Shown: piece after piece, positions 1 through 6,169 of the stretch
Layout of the letters: each line of letters begins with the position of its first letter
Position numbering within the stretch: position 1 is the stretch's first letter
DNA from: JAVEVH01 sp034005145
GTDB taxonomy: Bacteria > Patescibacteriota > Dojkabacteria > SC72
NCBI GenBank assembly: GCA_034005145.1
Contig: JAVEVH010000041.1
Coordinates: 1 to 6,541 of the forward strand
Reading direction: 5' to 3'
Length of the DNA: 6,541 nt
Notes under the pieces: generated by a model
Databases searched by the model: none
What the model was told of the DNA's origin: nothing
What the model saw: only the letters and a program-made list of their open reading frames with translations
Made by a program: the position numbers and the translations under genes

Positions 1-87
1 ACAAATACTCTGTCTTTACTAATATGTTTACCGATATTCATAGCATATATATTAGATGTTGGATATAATAAGAATACGATAATTTAA
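1..87 (+). CDS. Possible C-terminal end of an unidentified membrane protein (5' truncated by window)
   Basis: The first frame is open from the window edge for 28 codons to a TAA at 85-87. It reads as a hydrophobic stretch (LCLLICLPIFIAYIL) followed by a short polar tail (DVGYNKNTII), the appearance of a last transmembrane helix. The stop lies 14 nt before the rmuC start, a spacing typical of an operon. Against this, a second frame is also open for 22 codons here, and 28 codons of AT-rich DNA can stay open by chance. No family can be assigned from so short a tail. If it is real, rmuC is probably co-transcribed with it. Confidence 0.4.
   Translation, partial: TNTLSLLICLPIFIAYILDVGYNKNTII
64..69 (+). 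promoter_or_regulatory. Candidate -10 element upstream of rmuC
   Basis: An exact TATAAT lies 32 nt before the rmuC ATG, with a second, weaker GATAAT at 78-83. Neither has a convincing -35 hexamer at the usual distance, and both fall inside the possible upstream coding frame. In DNA this AT-rich, TATAAT is expected by chance fairly often, so this is only a candidate. Confidence 0.2.
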
Positions 88-101
88 AAAATTTTGCCAT
101 T

Positions 102-1256
102 ATGGAAATCATCATTGCTTTAGTTGGAGGATTAGTACTAGGTGTAGGTATTTTTTATTTTTTCTTTAAGGGTACTGGTAAGCAGAAAGAGGAGATATCT
201 GAAACAATATCACAGAAATTAAATGAGATAATGCCAAGTATATTAGATCAGGCTAATGAGAGTTTAGTTCGTATGGCTGATGCTAAGTTAGGTGCTGAGT
301 CTAGTAAGAGTAGAATAGATTTAGAAAACAAAAGATCTGAAATAGAGAGGTTAGTAAAGGTAATACAGGAAGATTTGAAAGAGAGTAAGAAGGAGTTAGA
401 GGTTTCTGAAAAGGAAAGGATTAATTCTTTCTCTTCATTAAAAAATTCATTAGATGAGTATAAAAAGATTACAGAACAGCTTTCTGTTAGTACTGAGAAT
501 TTAAAAAAGGTTTTGTCTAATAACCAATTAAGAGGACAGTTTGGAGAGCAGGTTGCAGATGACTTACTTAAGATGGCTGGTTTTGTAGTAGGAGAGACAT
601 ATACAAGACAAGAGAGTGATGGGGGTAGTAGGCCTGATTTTACAATATATCTACCAGATAGGACTAAGATAAATGTAGATGCTAAATTTCCTTACTCTGC
701 ACTTCAGAAAATGACTGAAACAGATGATTTAGATACCAAAAATAGGCATATGAGACAGTTTGAGAGTGATATTAAAGAAAAGATTAAGCAGGTAACAACT
801 AGAGAGTATATTAATCCTGAGGAAAAGACCGTAGACTTCGTTATCCTCTTTATCCCAAATGAAATGATTTTCTCCTTTATCTATGACAAGATGCCAAGTA
901 TATGGCAAGATGCTATGCAAAAGAAAGTAGTATTTGCTGGACCATTTAGTTTTACCGCTATGTTAAGAATGGTAAAACAGGCATATGAAAATTTTAGAAT
1001 ACAGGAGAATATATATAAGATTGTAGGGCATGTACAATCGGTAGAGAAGGAATTTGATAAGTTTAGTGAGGAGTTTGATAAGGTAGGAACTAGGATAGAA
1101 CAATTACAGAAACAGTATAGTGATGTAAGTACTACTAGAGTAAATCAGATGAGAAGGAAAATGGATTTAGTTAAGTTAGAGGGAGATGGTAAGGTAGATT
1201 CAATACCTGAGATAGTTAAAATACCACCTAGTAAGGATCAGGGTACTCTTCTTTAG
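102..1256 (+). CDS. rmuC: RmuC-family DNA recombination protein (membrane-anchored, PD-(D/E)XK nuclease fold)
   Basis: This is a 384-residue RmuC-family protein, close to the usual size. Residues 2-22 are an uninterrupted hydrophobic N-terminal anchor, followed by a long charged coiled-coil region (about 26-140). The RmuC domain follows: QLRGQFGEQ (142-150, conserved Gly-Glu), RPDF (177-180), VDAKFP (192-197), VDFVILFIPNE (244-254) and the AGPFSFTAMLRMV segment (279-291). E149, D179, D193 and K195 fit a PD-(D/E)XK-type nuclease core. A second helical coiled coil (about 310-350) and a polar tail end the protein. In E. coli, RmuC limits recombination at inverted repeats; its biochemical activity is poorly defined, and a nuclease role here is inferred from the motif. 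The ATG at 102 is chosen because it places the anchor at the extreme N-terminus. No Shine-Dalgarno is visible. The gene ends in TAG and is followed by a hairpin terminator. Confidence 0.93.
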   Translation: MEIIIALVGGLVLGVGIFYFFFKGTGKQKEEISETISQKLNEIMPSILDQANESLVRMADAKLGAESSKSRIDLENKRSEIERLVKVIQEDLKESKKELEVSEKERINSFSSLKNSLDEYKKITEQLSVSTENLKKVLSNNQLRGQFGEQVADDLLKMAGFVVGETYTRQESDGGSRPDFTIYLPDRTKINVDAKFPYSALQKMTETDDLDTKNRHMRQFESDIKEKIKQVTTREYINPEEKTVDFVILFIPNEMIFSFIYDKMPSIWQDAMQKKVVFAGPFSFTAMLRMVKQAYENFRIQENIYKIVGHVQSVEKEFDKFSEEFDKVGTRIEQLQKQYSDVSTTRVNQMRRKMDLVKLEGDGKVDSIPEIVKIPPSKDQGTLL

Positions 1257-1268
1257 GATAGATAAAAT

Positions 1269-1294
1269 AAAAGAGGGAGTTACCTCCCTCTTTT
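1269..1294. terminator. Bidirectional intrinsic terminator between convergent genes
   Basis: A perfect 11-bp inverted repeat, AAAAGAGGGAG (1269-1279) and CTCCCTCTTTT (1284-1294), encloses a 4-nt TTAC loop. It sits in the 55-nt gap between the rmuC stop and the stop of the opposite-strand membrane protein gene. The stem ends in A/T runs, so either transcript carries a U-run at the 3' side. Read leftwards on the minus strand, the run continues as TTTTATTTTAT, giving a stronger U-tract than rightwards, where TTTT is followed by CC. It should therefore serve both genes, probably more efficiently for the minus-strand gene. Confidence 0.88.
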
Positions 1295-1311
1295 CCATTT
1301 CCTAACCTAAG

Positions 1312-2019
1312 TTACTTTGTCTCTGGTACTGGTTGTACTGGTGTAGGAGTTGCTGTAACTTCCTTTGGTTTCCATGCTAGTAAGTAAAATAGTACATACA
1401 TAGCCATAGGAACAAATATTAATGCTGCTAATACCTTGTCATATCCTCTCTTCTCAGTAATCTTCATCAATGCTAAGAAAGTAAATATCAATACTATTAA
1501 TTGACCTATTCCGGGAATTAAGAAGAGTAAGAGTAACCATGGATTCTGACCTCCTAATTCAAACATCATAACTGATTGAAGTATAGGGACCCATGCAAAC
1601 CATGAATTCTCATAGTTCATCTCTTTACCAATTTTCTGGAATGCTAATGCAGTAAATATATATCCTGCTAATCCAAATACTGCAATAAAGATACTGTATG
1701 CTGCCATTACTGCAAATAGACCTGCAGCTACTCCCTCTTCAACTGTATCTGAAGGTAGAGATTCAAACATCTCGTTAAACTGCTCTGTATCAAACTCGTA
1801 GTTATAGTCATAATCGGTATCCTCATAGAGTATTGGCTCTTCTTCTGCTACATCTTGTTGAATAGTTACTTCATACTCCTCCTCTGGTGTTCCAGATTGA
1901 TACATAAGGGTTTCATCTTCTTCAAGAGGAATTTCTTCTTCCTGAGCATAACTCATCCCTATTGGTAAGAGTAATATTGTGAGAAGTAGAGTAAAGAATG
2001 CTCTTTTTAAATCTCTCAT
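1312..2019 (-). CDS. Secreted/membrane protein with signal peptide, acidic linker and DUF5684-like membrane domain
   Basis: This is a 235-residue protein of unknown function. Residues 1-25 are a classical signal peptide: basic MRDLKR, a Leu-rich core, and a likely cleavage after SYA (25). Residues 26-95 form a strikingly acidic, Tyr-rich region (many Glu/Asp, with a DTDYDYNYEFDTE segment at 67-79), probably extracytoplasmic and unstructured. The C-terminal half is hydrophobic: helix about 98-127, a segment NSWFAWVPILQSVMMF (138-153), helix about 160-186 with LLLLFLIPGIGQLIVLIF, and helix about 196-216. The order (helix, then a Trp-rich 'W.a.vPi' segment, then an 'NPWLLLLFLIPG' helix, then a Lys-Arg-Gly-Tyr loop, then a last helix) resembles DUF5684-type small membrane proteins. 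The tail is Pro/Thr-rich (TPTPVQPVPETK). No catalytic motif is visible. It is a single-gene unit, convergent with rmuC and divergent from the next gene. No Shine-Dalgarno precedes the ATG (context TTTAAAAAATG). Confidence 0.85.
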   Translation of the reverse strand: MRDLKRAFFTLLLTILLLPIGMSYAQEEEIPLEEDETLMYQSGTPEEEYEVTIQQDVAEEEPILYEDTDYDYNYEFDTEQFNEMFESLPSDTVEEGVAAGLFAVMAAYSIFIAVFGLAGYIFTALAFQKIGKEMNYENSWFAWVPILQSVMMFELGGQNPWLLLLFLIPGIGQLIVLIFTFLALMKITEKRGYDKVLAALIFVPMAMYVLFYLLAWKPKEVTATPTPVQPVPETK

Positions 2020-2144
2020 TTTTTAAATAAATATATATAAATTAGATATCTATAATGTAACATTTAAAATATAGTAGTTCAATATATAACGCTATAGAAT
2101 TTCTAATGTATAAAATTTAATTCAATTATGATACTCTAGTATTA
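2020..2144. promoter_or_regulatory. Divergent AT-rich intergenic promoter region
   Basis: These 125 bp between two divergent genes must contain a promoter for each. For the rightward gene, candidate -10 elements are TATGAT (2127-2132, 12 nt before the ATG, implying a very short leader), TATAAA (2109-2114) and an exact TATAAT (2051-2056, implying a leader of about 80 nt). None has a good -35 match. For the leftward gene, the alternating TATATA run around 2031-2038 is the nearest -10-like sequence, about 12 nt from its ATG. I see no Shine-Dalgarno on either side and no strong hairpin or operator-like palindrome. The assignment rests on gene arrangement more than on motif quality. Confidence 0.45.
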
Positions 2145-2729
2145 ATGAAAAGAAATGAATATGTAGAAATAATAGAAGGGACAATTCCAGTATTACTTTC
2201 AGCACCACATGTATATCCTCATAGGAGACCATCTCTGACTCTTTCATATAAGGGAGGAGAGGAGTTTACGGATAGGATTGTAAGAGAGATATGTGGGAAT
2301 ACAGGTGCTTGGGGAATAGTTCAAGCAAAAGAAACTCCTTTTGATCCTAATTACCATAAGATTAAAGATAATCCATATAAACAGGCTGTAGCAGAAATAA
2401 TTAAGGAAGGTAATATAACAAGATTTTTTGATATACACGGTCTTAATCTTTCTAATGAGTATGATTTGGGTATTTACTACCCTTCTAAATATTTTAAATC
2501 CATAAATCTAAGTAAAGATATTACTAAAGCAGTAGATAAGGGTAAGTTAAGGGGTATTAATTCCTGTATATTTCGATTAAATGATGATTTAGAAGAGACA
2601 TTAGGAGAGTATGTAGCATCAGAGTTAAAAGTGCCCTCTTTACAGCTAGAAGTAGCTAGGTATATAAGGGAGAGTGATAAGCTAAGAAACGCTTTCATAG
2701 GGAACCTTTCTGAGTATCTTTTACTTTAA
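2145..2729 (+). CDS. N-formylglutamate amidohydrolase-like protein (compact)
   Basis: This 194-residue soluble protein has motifs resembling the N-formylglutamate amidohydrolase (HutG-type) family, zinc-dependent hydrolases related in fold to carboxypeptidases. Visible elements are IPVLLSAPHVYPHRRP (14-29, with H22), GGEEFTDRIVREI (37-49, with E39/E40 and D43), a DPN...DNPYKQAV segment (67-82), RFFDIHGLN (93-101, with D96 and H98) and LQLEVARYIR (167-175, with E169). The H22, D96/H98 and E169 pattern matches the expected order of the family's metal-binding and catalytic residues. It is shorter than usual family members (about 250 residues or more). No histidine-degradation genes are nearby, so the substrate is unknown and need not be formylglutamate. 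The ATG at 2145 is the only reasonable start, and no Shine-Dalgarno precedes it. No terminator is evident after the TAA, but an 88-bp gap separates it from recA. Confidence 0.72.
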   Translation: MKRNEYVEIIEGTIPVLLSAPHVYPHRRPSLTLSYKGGEEFTDRIVREICGNTGAWGIVQAKETPFDPNYHKIKDNPYKQAVAEIIKEGNITRFFDIHGLNLSNEYDLGIYYPSKYFKSINLSKDITKAVDKGKLRGINSCIFRLNDDLEETLGEYVASELKVPSLQLEVARYIRESDKLRNAFIGNLSEYLLL

Positions 2730-2817
2730 TATTCATTAACATATTAGCCATTTTTTGACGAAGGGTAGTGCCTTTGATATGCTTAAGAGGTATATATAAG
2801 TTTATATAGTATTTACT
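2730..2817 (+). promoter_or_regulatory. recA upstream region with candidate leaderless promoter
   Basis: This 88-bp gap carries TATAGT (2805-2810), a 5/6 match to the bacterial -10 hexamer, ending just 7 nt before the recA ATG. Transcription would then begin at or next to the A of the start codon, giving a leaderless mRNA, which fits the absence of a Shine-Dalgarno. A 5/6 -35-like TTGATA is at 2774-2779, but it is too far from this -10 (25 nt) and would pair better with TATAAG (2795-2800, spacing 15). A 7-bp inverted repeat TATATAA-GT-TTATATA (2793-2808) overlaps the -10 and could be an operator. A 6-bp stem with one G-T pair (2759-2764 with 2771-2776) lacks a U-tract. No known LexA-box consensus is seen. 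Confidence 0.4.
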
Positions 2818-3834
2818 ATGACACCTGTAAAAAAAGAAGTTAAAAGTACAGTAGATAGTGGTAAGGGTAAGGCAATAGATGTAGCAGTAGCACAAATAGA
2901 AAAACAGTTTGGGAAAGGCTCCATTATGAAATTAGGTAGTAAGGAAAGAATAGATATAGAGGTAATACCAACGGGTGCACTCTCATTAGATATGGCACTT
3001 GGTATTGGTGGTATTCCAAAAGGAAGAATAATTGAAATATATGGGCCAGAGTCTTCTGGTAAAACTACCCTAGCTATACATATTCTTTCTGAAGCTCAAA
3101 AGAAGGGTGACGCAGTTGCATTCATTGATGCAGAGCACGCATTTGATCCTGTATATGCTAAAAACATTGGTCTTAATATTGATGACTTGTATATCTCTCA
3201 ACCTGATTTTGGTGAACAAGCTTTAGAGATATTAGAAACATTAGTAAGATCTGCTGCTTTTGGTGTAGTAGTTGTAGACTCAGTGGCTGCTCTTACTCCA
3301 AGAGCTGAGATAGAGGGAGAGATGGGAGATAGTCATATGGGATTACAGGCAAGATTAATGTCACAAGCTTTAAGAAAACTCACCGCTATTACTGGTAAAA
3401 CAGGTACCACAATCATTTTCTTAAATCAATTAAGAATGAAAATTGGTGTAATGTTTGGTAATCCAGAAACAACAACAGGTGGTAATGCACTTAAATTCTA
3501 CGCATCCATTCGTATGGATATTAGACAAAGAGAGAAGATAATGAGAGAGGGTAACTTAGTGGGCCATACTAGAGTAGTGAAGATAGTGAAGAACAAGATG
3601 GCACCTCCATTTAAAGAGGCCTCCTTTGATATGATATATCCTGTTGGTATAGATAAAGAGAGTAGTATTTTAGATGCAGCAATACAGCAAGGTATTGTAG
3701 ATAAGGCAGGTGCATGGTTTAAGTATGGAGATAATCAATTAGCACAGGGTAGAGATTCTACAGTAGGGGTACTGAAAGAAGACAAAAAACTTAAGGATGA
3801 GATTGAGAAAGCAGTACGTGCTAAAATGAAGTAG
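2818..3834 (+). CDS. recA: Recombinase RecA
   Basis: RecA is the ATP-dependent strand-exchange protein that forms filaments on single-stranded DNA for recombinational repair. The 338 residues cover the whole core. They include IEKQFGKGSIM (27-37), Walker A GPESSGKTT (76-84, K82), the catalytic Glu in DAEHAFDP (E106), Walker B VVVDS (151-155), loop L1 around EIEGEMGDSHMGLQARL (164-180), and loop L2 around NQLRMKIGVMFGNPETTTGG (203-222). The C-terminal domain contains KAGAWFKYGDNQLAQGR (296-312). The N-terminus is about nine residues longer than in E. coli and Lys-rich. The protein stops at KAVRAKMK and lacks the roughly 20-residue acidic tail of E. coli RecA. The ATG at 2818 is the first in frame and has no Shine-Dalgarno. 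The TAG stop abuts the recX ATG. Confidence 0.98.
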   Translation: MTPVKKEVKSTVDSGKGKAIDVAVAQIEKQFGKGSIMKLGSKERIDIEVIPTGALSLDMALGIGGIPKGRIIEIYGPESSGKTTLAIHILSEAQKKGDAVAFIDAEHAFDPVYAKNIGLNIDDLYISQPDFGEQALEILETLVRSAAFGVVVVDSVAALTPRAEIEGEMGDSHMGLQARLMSQALRKLTAITGKTGTTIIFLNQLRMKIGVMFGNPETTTGGNALKFYASIRMDIRQREKIMREGNLVGHTRVVKIVKNKMAPPFKEASFDMIYPVGIDKESSILDAAIQQGIVDKAGAWFKYGDNQLAQGRDSTVGVLKEDKKLKDEIEKAVRAKMK

Positions 3835-4482
3835 ATGAGAGTAAGTAAAATAGAGTATCAAAAAAGAGATCCTAACAGAGTTAATCTTTACATTGATGAG
3901 GAGTTTTTCTGTGGTATATCCTTAGATACATTAGCTAGTGAGAATCTGTATGAAGGATTAGAAAGTACTCAAGAGGTCTTAGATAGGATAGTGCAAAGAG
4001 ATCTAAGGAGTAGATTTCTTACTCGTGTAACAGAGTATCTTTCCCATTCTCCTAAAACAGAGTTTCAGGTATATAGATATTTAAAAAATCTTAAATTCAA
4101 AAAAAAGAATGTCTGGTTTAAAGAGGAGATATATTTAGATTGGGATAATCTTTTTGATGAAATAGTGGATAAATTAAAAGAGTATAAATATATAGATGAT
4201 GAGAGTTTTGCTAGAAGTTTTGTATCTAGTAGGCTGAGAAATAAACCAAGAGGAAAGAGTGTACTAATTTCAGAATTAATATCTAAAGGTGTAAGTAAAG
4301 ATACTGCTCAAATGGTATGTGATGAGGATATACCAGATGAGTTAGAGGTATTAAGAAATACCTTTGAGAAGAAATATAGAGGGAAGGAATTTGATATTAA
4401 TGATTCTAAAATGGTTGGTTTTTTACAACGTAAGGGTTTTAATTGGGATTTAATTCAACAGTTTAGTCAAAATGACACTTAA
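3835..4482 (+). CDS. recX: Regulatory protein RecX
   Basis: RecX binds RecA filaments and modulates, usually limits, their extension and ATPase activity. The 215 residues show the family layout. There is an N-terminal beta-rich segment (1-35: VSKIEYQKRDPNRVNLYIDEE). A first helical module follows around LSHSPKTEFQVYRYL (69-83). The signature second module is LKEYKYIDDESFARSFV (114-130), then RLRNKPRGKSVLISELISKG (133-152). A third module is near KMVGFLQRKGFNWDLI (192-207). An insertion of about 15 residues (KKKNVWFKEEIYLDW, 89-103) lengthens the link between modules one and two. The ATG follows the recA stop with no gap (TAGATG), so translation is probably by re-initiation coupled to recA. 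The last 11 nt overlap recJ. Pairing with recA is common for recX and supports the call. Confidence 0.92.
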   Translation: MRVSKIEYQKRDPNRVNLYIDEEFFCGISLDTLASENLYEGLESTQEVLDRIVQRDLRSRFLTRVTEYLSHSPKTEFQVYRYLKNLKFKKKNVWFKEEIYLDWDNLFDEIVDKLKEYKYIDDESFARSFVSSRLRNKPRGKSVLISELISKGVSKDTAQMVCDEDIPDELEVLRNTFEKKYRGKEFDINDSKMVGFLQRKGFNWDLIQQFSQNDT

Positions 4483-6169
4483 AAGTAGTAGTAATTGGAT
4501 ATTACCTAAAGAAAAGATTTCAGAAAATATTTCTGAATATATTCTTAATAGTAGGGGTATTGATAAGGATGAATTTTTAAATAGTACTCTTAAAGATATA
4601 CCTTCTTTTGAAAAACTTTTTGATTCTAAAAAGGCAGCTAAAGAGATAGTAAAGAGTGTAAAGGAGGGTAAGAAGATAGTTATACATGGTGATTTTGATG
4701 CAGATGGTATATGTAGTGTAAGTATACTTTGGGAATTTCTTTTTAAAGAGGTCTCTGAGAAATTAGATACTAAAGTAGATGTAGTACCATATATCCCTAG
4801 TAGAGTAGATCAAGGATATGGATTAACAAAGTCTTCTATAAATGATGTATTACAGTTAGGAGGTCAATTACTAATTTCTGTAGATTGTGGTGTAAGAGAT
4901 AGGGAGTTAATTAAGAAGTTTAAGAAAGAGAAGGGTTTGGGTTTTGTAATAACTGATCATCATCAACCACCTGAGGATTTGGGAGTAGATTTAGAGTATC
5001 CACTTGTACATCCTATGTACCCTGAGCATGAATATCCTAATACAAATATATGTGGTGCATTTGTTACATTCCTTTTGATACAGGCAATTAAATCTCAACT
5101 TAAAATGGAGACTGAAATTACTCAAGATACCAAAGGATTAGATTTAGTAGCTATGGCTACTGTTACAGACTTAATGCCACTGCAGGGGATTAATAGGGTA
5201 GTTGTAAAGTACGGTATAGAGCAGATTAAGAAAGGTAGTAGAGTAGGTTTAAATGAGTTAATTAAAGTAGCAGGTATAGAGCAGAAAGATATAGATAGCT
5301 ATCACTTAGGATATATTCTAGGACCTAGAATTAATGCAGCAGGAAGAATAGGGTCTCCTTTGGATGCTGTTAAACTTCTGGTAAGTGAGAAAGAAGAGGT
5401 ATGTAAGAGTATCTCTGAGATATTAAATGAAACTAATTATCAAAGACAGTTTATGACTCAAAATGGATTAGATGAAGCTATGGAGATAATTAGGGAGAGT
5501 AATGAGAAGTTACTCTTTGTAGTAGGTGATGATTGGCATGAGGGTGTAGTAGGTTTAATAGCAGGTAAACTTAATGAAAAGTATCATAGACCTGTATTAG
5601 TAGGAACAAGAGGAGAGGAGGGTATTAGAGGCTCTGCAAGAAGTATATCTGGTTTTAATGTCACTAACGCTTTGTCTAAGTGTGATAAATATTTAGATAG
5701 ATATGGAGGTCATGACTTAGCTGCAGGTTTTACAGTTAAAAAAGGTAAAGAAAAAGAATTTAGTGAATGTATACATAAAATATCTGAAGAGTTAATTACT
5801 GATGAAATGTTAGTAAGAAACTTAAATATAGATTTACTACTTAGTAGTGAAAGCATATCTAAACCCTTAGTAGATGAGTTAGATATATTAAAACCATTTG
5901 GATATGGGAATAGTAAACCATTAATAGGAATGACGCAGTTAATAGTATTTAAAAAACAGATAATGGGTAAGTTAGGTAATCATATGAAATTGATATGTAA
6001 AGGAGATGGTATAGATCTAATTACATTAGTAATGTTTAATTGTGAGGAAGATACCCAAGAAATTCAATTAGATGACAAAATAGATGTAATAGGGGGAGTA
6101 GGTATTAACTCCTGGAATGGTAATGAAGAGATTCAATTTTTAGTAAAAGAGTGGAGATATTCTACTTAG
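4472..6169 (+). CDS. recJ: Single-stranded-DNA-specific exonuclease RecJ
   Basis: RecJ degrades single-stranded DNA 5' to 3' in recombination, mismatch and base-excision repair. The 565 residues match the bacterial family size (E. coli 577). DHH-domain motifs are HGDFDADGI (72-80; D74, D76, D78), SVDCG (136-140; D138), TDHHQP (161-166, the name-giving DHH) and ATVTDLMPL (229-237; D233). The DHHA1 domain shows LGPRINAAGRIG (283-294), WHEGVVGLIAGKL (355-367), GSARSISGFNV (387-397) and YGGHDLAAGF (411-420). The C-terminal OB-fold region follows LKPFGYGNSKP (473-483), where the usual Pro after GN is Ser. All catalytic acidic and His residues I can judge are present. The start overlaps recX by 11 nt (ATGACACTTAA) with no Shine-Dalgarno; no later Met occurs until residue 212, inside the DHH core, so this start is secure. 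The stop overlaps the convergent aspS. Confidence 0.97.
   Translation: MTLKSSSNWILPKEKISENISEYILNSRGIDKDEFLNSTLKDIPSFEKLFDSKKAAKEIVKSVKEGKKIVIHGDFDADGICSVSILWEFLFKEVSEKLDTKVDVVPYIPSRVDQGYGLTKSSINDVLQLGGQLLISVDCGVRDRELIKKFKKEKGLGFVITDHHQPPEDLGVDLEYPLVHPMYPEHEYPNTNICGAFVTFLLIQAIKSQLKMETEITQDTKGLDLVAMATVTDLMPLQGINRVVVKYGIEQIKKGSRVGLNELIKVAGIEQKDIDSYHLGYILGPRINAAGRIGSPLDAVKLLVSEKEEVCKSISEILNETNYQRQFMTQNGLDEAMEIIRESNEKLLFVVGDDWHEGVVGLIAGKLNEKYHRPVLVGTRGEEGIRGSARSISGFNVTNALSKCDKYLDRYGGHDLAAGFTVKKGKEKEFSECIHKISEELITDEMLVRNLNIDLLLSSESISKPLVDELDILKPFGYGNSKPLIGMTQLIVFKKQIMGKLGNHMKLICKGDGIDLITLVMFNCEEDTQEIQLDDKIDVIGGVGINSWNGNEEIQFLVKEWRYST

Noticed and set aside
729..920. 63-codon minus-strand open frame inside rmuC
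   Set aside because: Antisense to conserved RmuC-domain motifs, with no supporting features of its own.
2244..2698. Two minus-strand open frames (2244-2438 and 2477-2698) inside the amidohydrolase-like gene
   Set aside because: Both are shadows of a plus-strand gene with recognisable ordered motifs; their translations are biased and unrecognised.
2759..2776. Small hairpin (6-bp stem, 6-nt loop) before recA as a terminator
   Set aside because: The stem is short, has a G-T pair, and is not followed by a U-tract in either direction.
2730..2817. LexA/SOS box upstream of recA
   Set aside because: Neither the CTGT-N8-ACAG nor the GAAC-N4-GTTC type consensus is present; only AT-rich inverted repeats are seen.
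2695..2895. 66-codon minus-strand open frame across the recA promoter and start
   Set aside because: Cys/Tyr/Ile-rich low-complexity translation typical of antisense AT-rich DNA, overlapping the secure recA start.
102..6169. A defence island built around the RmuC and RecJ nucleases
   Set aside because: Both are ordinary housekeeping repair families here, separated by unrelated convergent and divergent genes. No partner such as a helicase, toxin, reverse transcriptase or sensor domain is present.
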